From NCBI GenBank assembly GCA_020632875.1, contig JACKET010000017.1:62001-126000 (forward strand): a stretch of DNA of 64,000 bases, written 5' to 3'. The stretch comes from Alphaproteobacteria bacterium (GTDB lineage: Bacteria > Myxococcota_A > UBA796 > GCA-2862545). This document shows positions 20,143-28,028 of this stretch, in pieces. The notes under the pieces were generated by a model. The model saw only the letters and a list, made by a program, of their open reading frames with translations, was not told the DNA's origin and did not search any database. The translations under genes and the position numbers were made by a program. Each line of letters begins with the position of its first letter. The stretch's first letter is position 1.

Positions 20143-21356
20143 CAGGCCCTCCCGGGGGTGCTGCGCTTGCGCTCGGGATCGAAGAACGGCCGCTCGACCA
20201 CGGTGGCCGTGACGGTGCGCCGCTCGTACTCGACGGTGTGCTCGATCTTCAGCTTCGTGCCCGGCTTCGCGAAGCGCGGCTGGACCGACGCGAGCGAGAG
20301 CTGGCGCTTGAGCAGCGGCGACCAGGTGTGGCTCGTCGCCTGCCCGACCTGGGTGCGGCCATCCTCTTCGAAGACCGGGACCGCATCGCGGCACGCGACC
20401 GGCGCGAGGTGCGGCGGCAGCGAGTACTCCTCGTAGAGCGCCTCGATCTCGGGCCAGCTCACGTCGAGGCCGACGAGCGCCCACTTGTGCGCGCCCTTCA
20501 GCTCGGCTTCGACGGCATCCTGCCCGACGAAGCGGATTTCGCGGTCGAGATCGACGGCGTGCCCGAGCCCGATCTCGTGCGGCGTGGACTTGCGGGCCTC
20601 GATGATGCAGTTCTTGGCGCTGAAGTAGTCGACGCCCTGCAGGATGTAGCCGGCTTCGATGCGGCACACGTCGAGTGCGTCGAGGCCCATGGGCGTGATG
20701 CCGTGGATGCGGCCGGCGGCCATGATGGCATCCCAGACGGGCAGCGCGTGGGCCGCGTCGACCCAGACCTCGAAGCCCAGATCACCCGTGTACCCGGTGC
20801 GGCTGAGCCACACGTCGACGCCGTCGAGCTTCGTCTTCCGGACGCGGAAGAACCGCATCTTGTCGACATCGAAGTCGACGCACTGCTTCAGGATGTCGCG
20901 CGCGTGCGGGCCCTGGAGCGCCAGGCAGCCGAGCTGCTCGGTGGTCTCTTCGACGCGCACGTCGAGCCGGCGGCCGTGGCGGAGGAGCCAGCGCAGCCAG
21001 GGCTCGCTGCTCGTGACGCGCCAGTGGCCCTCGGCGAGGTGGCTGATCGTGCCGTCGTCGAGGACGTTGCCGCGCTCGTCGCACCACGTGCAGTACGTGA
21101 CCCGCCCGACGCCGAACCCGTTGGTGACGTCGCGCGTGGCGAACCGGGAGAGCAGCTTCGCCGCATCGGGCCCGTACACGTCGTACTTGTAGAGCGGGCT
21201 CGCATCCATGAGGCCGGCGGAGTGGCGCACCGCGAAGTACTCGCGCTCGCTGTGCCCGTCGTACGTGCAGATCGCGACCTTCCCGGCCCAGTCCTTGAAC
21301 TTCCAGCTCTCGCACAGCGCCGTGGTGCGCTCGTGGAAGGGTGTGGGTCTAAGCAT
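20142..21356 (-). CDS. GcvT-family aminomethyltransferase-like protein
   Basis: The 404-residue protein belongs to the GcvT/dimethylglycine-dehydrogenase C-terminal family, which transfers one-carbon units to tetrahydrofolate. Supporting segments are FAVRHSAGLMDASPLYKYDV, GRVTYCTWCDERGNVLDD, LALQGPHARDIL, the folate-site stretch LSRTGYTGDLGFEVWVD and GLDALDVCRIEAGYILQGVDY. The usual glycine-cleavage partners (gcvH, gcvP) are absent. Instead two FAD oxidoreductases follow with 1-nt overlaps, an arrangement reminiscent of sarcosine or dimethylglycine oxidation, where a flavoprotein yields the one-carbon unit. The last 80 residues contain a poorly conserved C-terminal domain (TVEYERRTVTATVVERPFFD). 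The gene starts at ATG 21356 after a 27-bp gap with a small hairpin. Confidence 0.82.
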   Translation of the reverse strand: MLRPTPFHERTTALCESWKFKDWAGKVAICTYDGHSEREYFAVRHSAGLMDASPLYKYDVYGPDAAKLLSRFATRDVTNGFGVGRVTYCTWCDERGNVLDDGTISHLAEGHWRVTSSEPWLRWLLRHGRRLDVRVEETTEQLGCLALQGPHARDILKQCVDFDVDKMRFFRVRKTKLDGVDVWLSRTGYTGDLGFEVWVDAAHALPVWDAIMAAGRIHGITPMGLDALDVCRIEAGYILQGVDYFSAKNCIIEARKSTPHEIGLGHAVDLDREIRFVGQDAVEAELKGAHKWALVGLDVSWPEIEALYEEYSLPPHLAPVACRDAVPVFEEDGRTQVGQATSHTWSPLLKRQLSLASVQPRFAKPGTKLKIEHTVEYERRTVTATVVERPFFDPERKRSTPGRA

Positions 21357-21359
21357 CTT

Positions 21360-21380
21360 CCCCGCCCGCGGTGAGCGGGG
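21360..21380 (-). other. Intergenic hairpin before the GcvT-like gene
   Basis: CCCCGC at 21360-21365 pairs with GCGGGG at 21375-21380 around a 9-nt loop. It lies between the stop of the Asp-rich lipoprotein gene and the ATG at 21356, and contains the GGGGAAG purine stretch that would serve as ribosome-binding site. It could act as a weak terminator or mask the start, but there is no T-tract. Confidence 0.3.
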
Positions 21381-21383
21381 ATT

Positions 21384-23243
21384 CTATGGGCCGTTCGGCC
21401 CCACGTCGAGGGTGGTCGGAGCGAGGATCTCGTCGAGCCGGACCGCGGCATCGCCGCCCGATTCGCCCACCAGCACGAACCAGGTGTCGGCGAGCAGCAC
21501 GTCGGGCCCGAAGGTGACGGACGTTCCGGCGGGGCCGGTCGCGGGCGTGCCGCGGACGTCGAGCCAGCCATCCTCGGGCTCGATCACCGCGCCGGGCGCG
21601 TCGAGCACGCTGATGGCTACGCTGTCGGGGCCCGCGTCGTACAGCCAGGCACCCCCGGCTGCGACGGGCGACCCGGCCACGCCGAGACTGAAGCCGACGA
21701 CCCCCTGCTCCCAGCCGTTCGGGTGGGTCACGGTGGTGGGACCGGTGGTGCGCAGCCGGACGTGCCCCCACAGCTCGGGGCGCCCGGAGATGGCGAGCCA
21801 GTCGGCGTCCCACGCGATCGACGCCACGCCGCCACCGATGGCGCCGGACGCGCGGAGCCGCGCGATGGCGGGATGGGCGTCGACGACCACCGACCCCGCG
21901 CCCGGCGACACGGTGCCCGCGGGCGTCTCGATGCGCGGCCGGAACACGGTCTGCGACGCGTGGCCGTTCGGCGAGAGCCCCACGAGCCGCAGCCCGCCGT
22001 CGAACGTCGCGGTGGTGACGCCCGTCGAGAGCTGCGTCGCGGAGGCCTGCGCGGAGCCCGTCGCGCCGGGTGCGAAGTGCAGCCAGCCCGTGACCGCCGC
22101 ACCCGCAGCGAGCACGTCGCGCGTGGTGGGGTCGCCGTCGGGGTCGTACACGACGAGCAGGGCGCCGGCGAGGTCGCCCGGGACACCCGGCGTGCCGAGG
22201 TCGTCGAGATCGTCGAAGAACCGCGTCGGGAGCTCGGAGAGCCCGGAATCGCACGTGCCCACGGCCACCCGAAGCGCCGCGGGGTCGACGGTTCCCGTGC
22301 CGCCCGCCGCATCGTACAGCGCCTGGAGGTCGGACACCGCGTGCACCAACACGGGGACCGCCACGTCCTGGCCCGCCGACAGCGAGACCGGGATGCGTGG
22401 CCCGGCGGCCAGGGGCGCGTCGGGCAGGTCGATCACGCCATCGCAGTCGTCGTCGACGCCGTTGCACAGCTCGGGGCGACCCGGCGCCACGTCGGCGTCG
22501 AAGTCGTCGCAGTCGCCCGCCGTCTGCGACCACGGACCGGCAGGCGGAGTGCACGCCTCGACCGAGAAGCCCGCCGTGCCCACCCCGTCCCCGTCGGCGT
22601 CGGGGTACCACAGGAGGCCGACGACGAGCCCCGGATCGGCTTCGTCGAGCAGCCCGTTGCAGTCGTTGTCGATGCCGTCGCAGAGCTCGTCGGCGCCGGG
22701 ATGCCGGTCGGGGTCGCCGTCGTCGCAGTCGCCGCCCGTGGCGATGAACCCCGGCGTCGCGGTGCACGTGTGGATGGCGCCCTCGGAATCGCCATACCCG
22801 TCGCCGTCTTCGTCGGGGTAGACCGGGTCGGACGGCTGGGCGTCGACGAGGCCGTCGCAGTCGTTGTCGATGCCGTCGCAGAGCTCGGTTCGGAAGGGGC
22901 GGACCTCGGGGTCGCCGTCGTCGCAGTCACCGCCCTGCTCGGCGTATCCCTCGGGACGGTCGCACGCGGTGGTCGCCGTCGTGCCCCAGAGATCGCCGTC
23001 TTCGTCGAGGTAGAAGGTGTCGGCGTCGACGGCGTCGTCGTCGATGGCGCCGTTGCAGTCGTTGTCGATGCCGTCGCAGAACTCGAACGAGCCGGGGAAC
23101 GCGTCGGCGTCGGCGTCGTCGCAGTCGACATCCGCGGGGAAGCCGTCCCGATCGGCGTCCGGCACGGTCGCGGGATCGGTCGTGCACGCCAGCATGGCCC
23201 AGAGGAGCGTCACGGCCGGCTCATAACCCGAGGAGGTCGGCAT
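21384..23243 (-). CDS. Putative lipoprotein with Asp-rich CDGIDNDCNG repeats (MopE-like)
   Basis: The reading frame gives up to 619 residues. After a hydrophobic lead ending in a lipobox-like cysteine (LLWAMLAC) come four Asp- and Cys-rich repeats. Each has a DCDDGD segment and a CDGIDNDCNG or CNGVDDDCDG core, over about residues 30-270. The remaining 350 residues are predicted beta-rich with no recognised domain. Such repeats are annotated as putative metal-binding motifs in myxobacterial surface proteins and resemble part of MopE. A secreted or outer-membrane Ca-binding protein is inferred. Two starts compete: ATG 23243, overlapping the upstream glycosyltransferase by 23 nt, or GTG 23213, just after its stop, which gives a 9-residue uncharged lipoprotein signal. 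The second agrees with other short signals in this genome. Confidence 0.8.
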   Translation of the reverse strand: MPTSSGYEPAVTLLWAMLACTTDPATVPDADRDGFPADVDCDDADADAFPGSFEFCDGIDNDCNGAIDDDAVDADTFYLDEDGDLWGTTATTACDRPEGYAEQGGDCDDGDPEVRPFRTELCDGIDNDCDGLVDAQPSDPVYPDEDGDGYGDSEGAIHTCTATPGFIATGGDCDDGDPDRHPGADELCDGIDNDCNGLLDEADPGLVVGLLWYPDADGDGVGTAGFSVEACTPPAGPWSQTAGDCDDFDADVAPGRPELCNGVDDDCDGVIDLPDAPLAAGPRIPVSLSAGQDVAVPVLVHAVSDLQALYDAAGGTGTVDPAALRVAVGTCDSGLSELPTRFFDDLDDLGTPGVPGDLAGALLVVYDPDGDPTTRDVLAAGAAVTGWLHFAPGATGSAQASATQLSTGVTTATFDGGLRLVGLSPNGHASQTVFRPRIETPAGTVSPGAGSVVVDAHPAIARLRASGAIGGGVASIAWDADWLAISGRPELWGHVRLRTTGPTTVTHPNGWEQGVVGFSLGVAGSPVAAGGAWLYDAGPDSVAISVLDAPGAVIEPEDGWLDVRGTPATGPAGTSVTFGPDVLLADTWFVLVGESGGDAAVRLDEILAPTTLDVGPNGP

Positions 23244-24150
23244 ACGCCGCGAGCGTTCGGGCGCGCAGCGTGTCGGCGTGCAGCCCGGGAGGCAGGGACG
23301 GCCGTGGACGTGGACGTGCCAGCGCGTCCAGGACGGCGGCGGCCAGCGCGGAGGGCCGTCGGACGTCGACGAGGGCCGCGTCGGGCCCGGCGATCTCGGG
23401 GACCCCGCCCGCGCGCGTCGCGACGATGCGGCACCCCGCGGCTCGCGCCTCCAGCACGGCCTGCCCGAGGCCCTCTTCGCGGCTCGGGTGGCAGAACACG
23501 TCGGCGGTCGCGAGCAGATCCGCGATGTCGTCGCGCTGGCCGAGCAGCGCCACGGGGGCGCCGATGCGCGCGATCTCCGCCTCGAGCGCGGGGCGCAGCG
23601 GGCCCTCCCCTGCGATCCAGGTCGTGAACCCGCCGATGGCGGCGGCCCGCACGAGCGTGACGTGGTCCTTGTGGGGCACGAGGGCGCCCACGGCGAGCAC
23701 CACGGGCCCCGCGGGACGCGGGAGCGCGGTCCCGGGTCGCGGCGCCACCCCGTCGTGCACGACGCGGACGCGGGAGGCCGGCACCGCCCGCTCCAGGACG
23801 GCCGCGACGGCCGCGCTCACCGCGACGAAGCCGCGTACCGCCCGGTACTTCGGCCCCGACAGCGGACCGGGCGCGAAGTCGACCCGCCGGTGCACGACGA
23901 CGGGCGTGGAGCGCTGGAGCAGCGCCAGGCCGTGCGCGTGCGAGGTGTGGGCGGCGATCAGGTCGGGCCGCTCGGCGCGGATGGCCGCATGCAGACCGGA
24001 GTGCCCGTACGGACGGGCGTGCGGGAAGCGTGCCGCGAGGGGCGAGCCCGGCCGCAGGAGCAACGCGTCGTCCGAGCCGGCGACGAGGTACGCGAGCTGT
24101 GCCTGCCCACCCCGGTGCTCGCGGGCCGAGTCGACGTGGAGGACCTTCAC
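23221..24150 (-). CDS. GT4-type glycosyltransferase
   Basis: The 309-residue protein has the GT-B two-domain plan. The N-terminal half begins VKVLHVDSAREHRGGQAQLA, matching the acceptor-domain glycine-rich start. The C-terminal half carries VVLAVGALVPHKDHVTLVRA and the donor-binding motif HPSREEGLGQAVLEARAAG followed by VATRAGGVPEI. These are hallmarks of GT4 enzymes that transfer sugars from nucleotide donors, commonly to lipopolysaccharide or exopolysaccharide. Length is somewhat short for the family. Start GTG 24150 overlaps the stop of the Trm112-like gene by four bases. The surrounding lipid A genes suggest a role in LPS core or a glycolipid; donor and acceptor are unknown. Confidence 0.85.
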   Translation of the reverse strand: MKVLHVDSAREHRGGQAQLAYLVAGSDDALLLRPGSPLAARFPHARPYGHSGLHAAIRAERPDLIAAHTSHAHGLALLQRSTPVVVHRRVDFAPGPLSGPKYRAVRGFVAVSAAVAAVLERAVPASRVRVVHDGVAPRPGTALPRPAGPVVLAVGALVPHKDHVTLVRAAAIGGFTTWIAGEGPLRPALEAEIARIGAPVALLGQRDDIADLLATADVFCHPSREEGLGQAVLEARAAGCRIVATRAGGVPEIAGPDAALVDVRRPSALAAAVLDALARPRPRPSLPPGLHADTLRARTLAAYADLLGL

Positions 24151-24341
24151 CCGCGCTGCGCGCGCTCGGGCAGCATGAACGGCACCCCGTCGACCACCGG
24201 ATACGTCAGGGCGCAGGCCGGGCAGCGCAGCCCGTCGGCGGCCTCGTCGAGGTCGCCCTTGCACACGGGACACACGAGCAGCGCCCTGAGCACGGGGCTC
24301 AGCGGACGCTCGGATCCATCGGGGTCGGTGTCGTGTTCCAT
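24147..24341 (-). CDS. Trm112/YcaR-like zinc-ribbon protein
   Basis: A small protein of 64 residues (or 48 from an alternative GTG at 24293) with two CPxC pairs, LLVCPVCKGDL and LRCPACALTYPVVDGVPFML. This is the core of the UPF0434/Trm112-like family. Bacterial members are often found beside lpxK and kdsB, consistent with the lpxK fusion gene two genes upstream here. Starting at ATG 24341 would overlap the preceding exported-protein gene by 43 nt, whereas GTG 24293 lies just after that gene's stop. The longer form retains the LSPVLRALL helix that normally precedes the first zinc knuckle, so I keep it with caution. Confidence 0.75.
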   Translation of the reverse strand: MEHDTDPDGSERPLSPVLRALLVCPVCKGDLDEAADGLRCPACALTYPVVDGVPFMLPERAQRG

Positions 24342-25237
24342 TGCTGGATGGCGCTCGGACCGCTGGTATTCGGAACGACCTCGCGCGTCTCGCCCACGTC
24401 GACGGTCTCGCCGGGCGCGAGGCGCCGCGCCGAGCCCCGCTGGATGTACGGATAGCCCGCCGCGCCCAGCGCGATGGGGCTTCCGGGCGTGGGCTCGCCC
24501 CGCATGGTCCACGTGCGGCTCACGAGCCCGAGGTCGGGGTCGAAGATCGTGTGGGCCGCGAACTCGCAGGTGTACTGGTTCAGGCTCTCGCCGGGCGCCA
24601 TGAGCCCGCGCCCGTTGGTGGCGATCTCGACGTTCTCGCCGCGGATCGCGGCCTGGTGGACGCCTTCGGCGGGACCCGCCGTGCCGAGCGTGGTGGGCAG
24701 TGTGCAGAGCAGCGCCTCGTTGCTGACCCACAGCGGCTCGCCGGGGCGCCGCGACAGCGGGACCTCGATTCCCGCGGCGAGGAACCGCGTGAGCAGGCGC
24801 ATCGACTCGCGGCGCTGCCGGGTGCGCAGGTTGCGGGTCGCCACGTCGGTCAGGTTCACGTCGGTGATGCGGCCGTCGTCGCGCACGATGAGGTCGAGCG
24901 ATGCGCTCGCGAACAGCGCGTCGTACTCGTCGAGGATGGGCTGCACGATGCCCTCGTCGCCCGGGAGGCCCGCGGCGACGAGCCCGATGTCTTCGAAGGT
25001 GCACCGCACCTCGCGCTTGCGGGCACCCTCTTTCTCGGTGCCGGCGCACGCGAGGACGGAGCGGACCTGGAACCCGATGACCCGCGCGTTCTTGTTGATC
25101 TCGGCGTTGATCCAGAATCGATCGGGGAGCGTGACCTCGGTCTCGACGTAGAGCCGGTGCGGCTGGTCCCAGTCCCACGCCATCGGCGGGAGATCGGCCT
25201 GCTGGGCGGCGATCGCGGCGGTGAAGAGCATCATCAT
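24299..25237 (-). CDS. Exported protein of unknown function
   Basis: The 312-residue product starts with a short uncharged hydrophobic leader (MMMLFTAAIAAQQA) that looks like a minimal signal peptide. No family is recognised in the mature part, which has mixed alpha/beta character. It has few cysteines (in ACAGTEKEG, VRCTFED, LCTLPTT and YTCEF), a hydrophobic middle with no transmembrane segment, and a Thr/Pro-rich tail ending near TPTPMDPSVR. It is probably periplasmic. Three consecutive in-frame ATG codons occur at the start; the first, at 25237, overlaps the stop of the TIGR02757 gene by four bases and is chosen. Its neighbours are a Trm112-like gene and lipid A genes, but nothing ties it to them functionally. 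Confidence 0.65.
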   Translation of the reverse strand: MMMLFTAAIAAQQADLPPMAWDWDQPHRLYVETEVTLPDRFWINAEINKNARVIGFQVRSVLACAGTEKEGARKREVRCTFEDIGLVAAGLPGDEGIVQPILDEYDALFASASLDLIVRDDGRITDVNLTDVATRNLRTRQRRESMRLLTRFLAAGIEVPLSRRPGEPLWVSNEALLCTLPTTLGTAGPAEGVHQAAIRGENVEIATNGRGLMAPGESLNQYTCEFAAHTIFDPDLGLVSRTWTMRGEPTPGSPIALGAAGYPYIQRGSARRLAPGETVDVGETREVVPNTSGPSAIQQWNTTPTPMDPSVR

Positions 25238-26109
25238 GCGAGATCCGTAACTGTGGCCGCGACGCAGTGTCGGCGGAGCGGGCAGGTGGGACAGACGGTG
25301 ACCTGGTGGGACCCGGAGCAGCCGTCGCTGATGCCGAGGTGCGCGAGCGCGAAGTCGTACCGGACCGGGTCGGACGGCGCGAAGCGTGCCAGCGCCCTCG
25401 TGAGCTCGACGGCGGTGCGCCAGTCGGCGGTCTTGCGGTCGGAGAGCCCGACGAGACGGGCGATTCGGTGGACGTGCGTGTCGACCGGCACGACGAGCGC
25501 GGAGGGCGGGATGTGCGTCCACAGGCCGAGATCGACGCCGTCCGTGCGGACCATCCAGCGGGCGAGCATCGCCATGCGCTTGGCGGTGCTGCCGTCGGCG
25601 GGATCGGGGAGCAGGTAGCGCAGCCCGCGGGACGCGCGGCTCCAGTCGCCGGGCCCGGCCTCGGAGGTCGACACCGCCGCGCGGATCGCGCGCACGAAGC
25701 GACTCAGCGCCGGGCCCACGTCGGTCTCGCCGGGCTCCATCCGGACGTGGTCGCCGAGGCGCCCGTCCGCGCCGAGCAGGATGCGCAGGCCGTCGAGCAG
25801 CGCCACGTGGTCGGGACCGCGGTTCCAGCGGTAGTACAGCGGCTCCAGCACGGGCAGCTCGCGCTCCGCGTCGAACCCGCGCACCCAGGCCTCCGGGCCT
25901 CCCTGCGCATCGGCGCGGTCGAGCAGGGTCGCGATGACCGGCGAGAACAGCGCCACCCGCCCGTAGGCGAGCCCCGAGGCCAGGAACGCCGCGATCTCCT
26001 GATCGACGGGTGCCGTGTAGCGATGGGCGAAGCGCACCGGGTCGTTCGCGAGGCGGCCCGGCACGTCGAGGGCCTCGACCATGGCGTCGAGATCGGCCTT
26101 CAGGGACAC
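25234..26109 (-). CDS. TIGR02757/DUF2400 family protein with C-terminal Fe-S-like cysteine cluster
   Basis: The 291-residue protein matches the TIGR02757 family: an N-terminal FAHRYTAPVDQEIAAFLASGLAYGR, read here as FAHRYTAPVDQEIAAF then LASGLAYGR. A middle region RGLRYLLPDPADGSTAKRM and MLARWMVRTDGVDLGLW then leads to PVDTHVHRIARLVGL. It ends with four cysteines spaced C-x8-C-x2-C-x5-C (from CSGSHQVTV to RRHC). This is close to the C-x6-C-x2-C-x5-C iron-sulfur loop of endonuclease III, and the PVDTHVHRIA segment also recalls that HhH-GPD fold. A DNA-repair-like role is plausible but unproven for this family. GTG 26109 is used as start, overlapping the lpxK fusion gene by 10 nt. Confidence 0.8.
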   Translation of the reverse strand: MSLKADLDAMVEALDVPGRLANDPVRFAHRYTAPVDQEIAAFLASGLAYGRVALFSPVIATLLDRADAQGGPEAWVRGFDAERELPVLEPLYYRWNRGPDHVALLDGLRILLGADGRLGDHVRMEPGETDVGPALSRFVRAIRAAVSTSEAGPGDWSRASRGLRYLLPDPADGSTAKRMAMLARWMVRTDGVDLGLWTHIPPSALVVPVDTHVHRIARLVGLSDRKTADWRTAVELTRALARFAPSDPVRYDFALAHLGISDGCSGSHQVTVCPTCPLRRHCVAATVTDLA

Positions 26110-28028
26110 GGCAGCCGCTCCAGCGGGAAGCCCGGCACCTCGAGCGTGACGCCGCGCCACCGCAGCCCGAGGGCCTCGCGCCAGGCTGCCGGGATGCGAA
26201 CGGCGTCCCGGTCGGTCGTCACCAGCGTTCCGTCGCTCGCCCAGCACCGCAGCGTCTCCAGGTCCTGCTCGGTGTAGGTGTGGTGATCCTGGAATCCGCA
26301 AACGGCCCGGGTGTCGAGGTCGGCGAAGAAGTCCGCGTTCCGACCGATCCCGGCGAAGGCGTAGACCGGGCCCGAGGGCGCTGTCGGGCTCCACGGCCCG
26401 GGGGTTCGATGCGCCTCGAGGCCCGCGGGCACGGCGAGGCCCACACGCCGCGCGCTCCCGGCGTGGTGCACGAGCGTCAGGTCGGCGGGCGCGAGGCTCC
26501 CCCTCCCCTCGCCTGCCGGGAGCAGCCCGCGGGCGCCGGGGAACCGCGCGTCGACGGCCGCGATGCGGAGGTCGGCGCGGATGGAGCCCGTCTGCAGGCC
26601 GTCTTCGAGCACCACGACGCTCGCACCCCAGAGCGCACGGGCCGCGCGCAGTCGATCGGCATGCGCGGCGACCCGGTGGCCGCGGAGCGCGAACAGCGCG
26701 CCCTCGTCGCCGAGCCACGCGGCATCCGCGCCATGGACGTGGGAGAGCCCCGGGTCGCGGTGGGTCCGTCCGGTGCCCCGGGTCGCGATACCCACGTCGT
26801 GCCCGGCCTCGGCGAGGCGGTCGGCGAGCCACAGCGCCGTGCTGGTCTTGCCCGAGCCGCGCGCGTTCGCCGAGCCCACGGCGATCACGGGCACGTCGAG
26901 CGACACCGCGCGTCCGGCCCGGCGCCACCGCATCCCGGCGCGCTGCACGGGCTGCAGCGCCTTCGCCCAGGGCCGCGGGGAGCGCTCGGGCGCCGGGGTG
27001 ACGGCGAGATCGTCGAGCACGCGGGCTGTCTCGGCCAGCCGGTCGGCGGGGGGCGAGGCGCCCTGGTCCCACGCGCGGCGCAGAGCCTCGGGGAGGTCGT
27101 CGGGCGTCGCGGCGAGGAAGGCGCCCTCGAAGTCCGCCGCGTTGTTGCGGACGACCGGGCCGTGCACCACGGAGACCCCCGCCCAGCGGGCCTCCGCCGG
27201 GGAGTGGCCGCCGATCGCCTCGTCGTACGTGCCTCCGATGAACGCCACGGCCGCTCCGGTCAGGAGCCGATCGAGCTCGCCGACCGTGTCCACGAGGACG
27301 TCCCCCGTCGCGTGGGTGGTCTCGCTCCGCAGCGATGCGTCCGGCAGCAGCGCACGCACCTCCGCCAGCCGCTCCAGGTGCCGCGGGGCGAGGAGGAGCC
27401 GCGCCTCGGGGAAGGAAGTGTCGCGGGCCCGGATCAGCGCGGCCTCGTCCCCGGGACGCGTCGAGACGCCCGCGATGAACGGCCCGTCCCACGTGAGCGG
27501 GCTCGGCGCCCCCGGCGGACCGCCCTTCAGCGTGCCGCACACGCCGAGCACCCGCACGCCGCGGGCCCCGAACCACGCGGCCGCCGCGTCGTCCCGTGCG
27601 AGCACGGCGTCCGGCAGGCCCAGGGCACGCGCACGCAGCGACGCTCCCCGGCCCGGCCGCGCCGCGATCGACACGACGGGCACGCCGTCCCGTCGTGCGA
27701 GGGCAACGATGCCCGGGTACCAGCCCGACTCCACGAAGACGAGCATCGCGGGCCGCGACTCCGCCCACAGCGGCGCCAGGGCCCACGGGTGGTCGAGCGG
27801 CCGGAGCGCGTCCGCGAACGCCGCCCCCGCCGCCGTGTCCGCGGTCACGAACGCCGGACGCTCCAGGGCCGACGCGAGGCGCCGCGCGGTCCGGCACTCC
27901 CCCAGGCTCGCGCCATGGATCCAGACCGACCCGGGCTGCACGGGCGGGGTCGAGAGCCCGAGCCTCTCGCGCGACACCGGCCACGCGCGGGCCGCGAGCA
28001 GCGCGAGATCGACGGGCCAGCCGTTCAC
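26100..28028 (-). CDS. Fused Kdo transferase (WaaA/KdtA) and tetraacyldisaccharide 4'-kinase (LpxK)
   Basis: One 642-residue frame joins two lipid A enzymes. Residues about 1-335 are WaaA-like: VWIHGASLGECRTARRLASA, then FVTADTAAGAAFADAL, MLVFVESGWYPGIV and AVAFIGGTYDEAIGGHSPAE with GPVVRNNAADF, which are WaaA donor and acceptor landmarks. The usual N-terminal membrane helix of WaaA is missing. Residues about 345-642 are LpxK-like: VPVIAVGSANARGSGKTSTA near residue 385, VVVLEDGLQTGSIRADLRI (the conserved DDG-Q region), AFAGIGRN and DHHTYTEQDL. The P-loop differs from the usual GNxTxGGTGKTP. The product would add Kdo to lipid IVA and phosphorylate its 4' position at the inner membrane. No frameshift is visible between the halves. 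Start is GTG 28028. Confidence 0.82.
   Translation of the reverse strand: MNGWPVDLALLAARAWPVSRERLGLSTPPVQPGSVWIHGASLGECRTARRLASALERPAFVTADTAAGAAFADALRPLDHPWALAPLWAESRPAMLVFVESGWYPGIVALARRDGVPVVSIAARPGRGASLRARALGLPDAVLARDDAAAAWFGARGVRVLGVCGTLKGGPPGAPSPLTWDGPFIAGVSTRPGDEAALIRARDTSFPEARLLLAPRHLERLAEVRALLPDASLRSETTHATGDVLVDTVGELDRLLTGAAVAFIGGTYDEAIGGHSPAEARWAGVSVVHGPVVRNNAADFEGAFLAATPDDLPEALRRAWDQGASPPADRLAETARVLDDLAVTPAPERSPRPWAKALQPVQRAGMRWRRAGRAVSLDVPVIAVGSANARGSGKTSTALWLADRLAEAGHDVGIATRGTGRTHRDPGLSHVHGADAAWLGDEGALFALRGHRVAAHADRLRAARALWGASVVVLEDGLQTGSIRADLRIAAVDARFPGARGLLPAGEGRGSLAPADLTLVHHAGSARRVGLAVPAGLEAHRTPGPWSPTAPSGPVYAFAGIGRNADFFADLDTRAVCGFQDHHTYTEQDLETLRCWASDGTLVTTDRDAVRIPAAWREALGLRWRGVTLEVPGFPLERLPCP

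Noticed and set aside
22430..23110. Regularly spaced repeats that could suggest a CRISPR array
   Set aside because: They code for the CDGIDNDCNG protein repeats in frame. Spacers are not unique and unit lengths vary.
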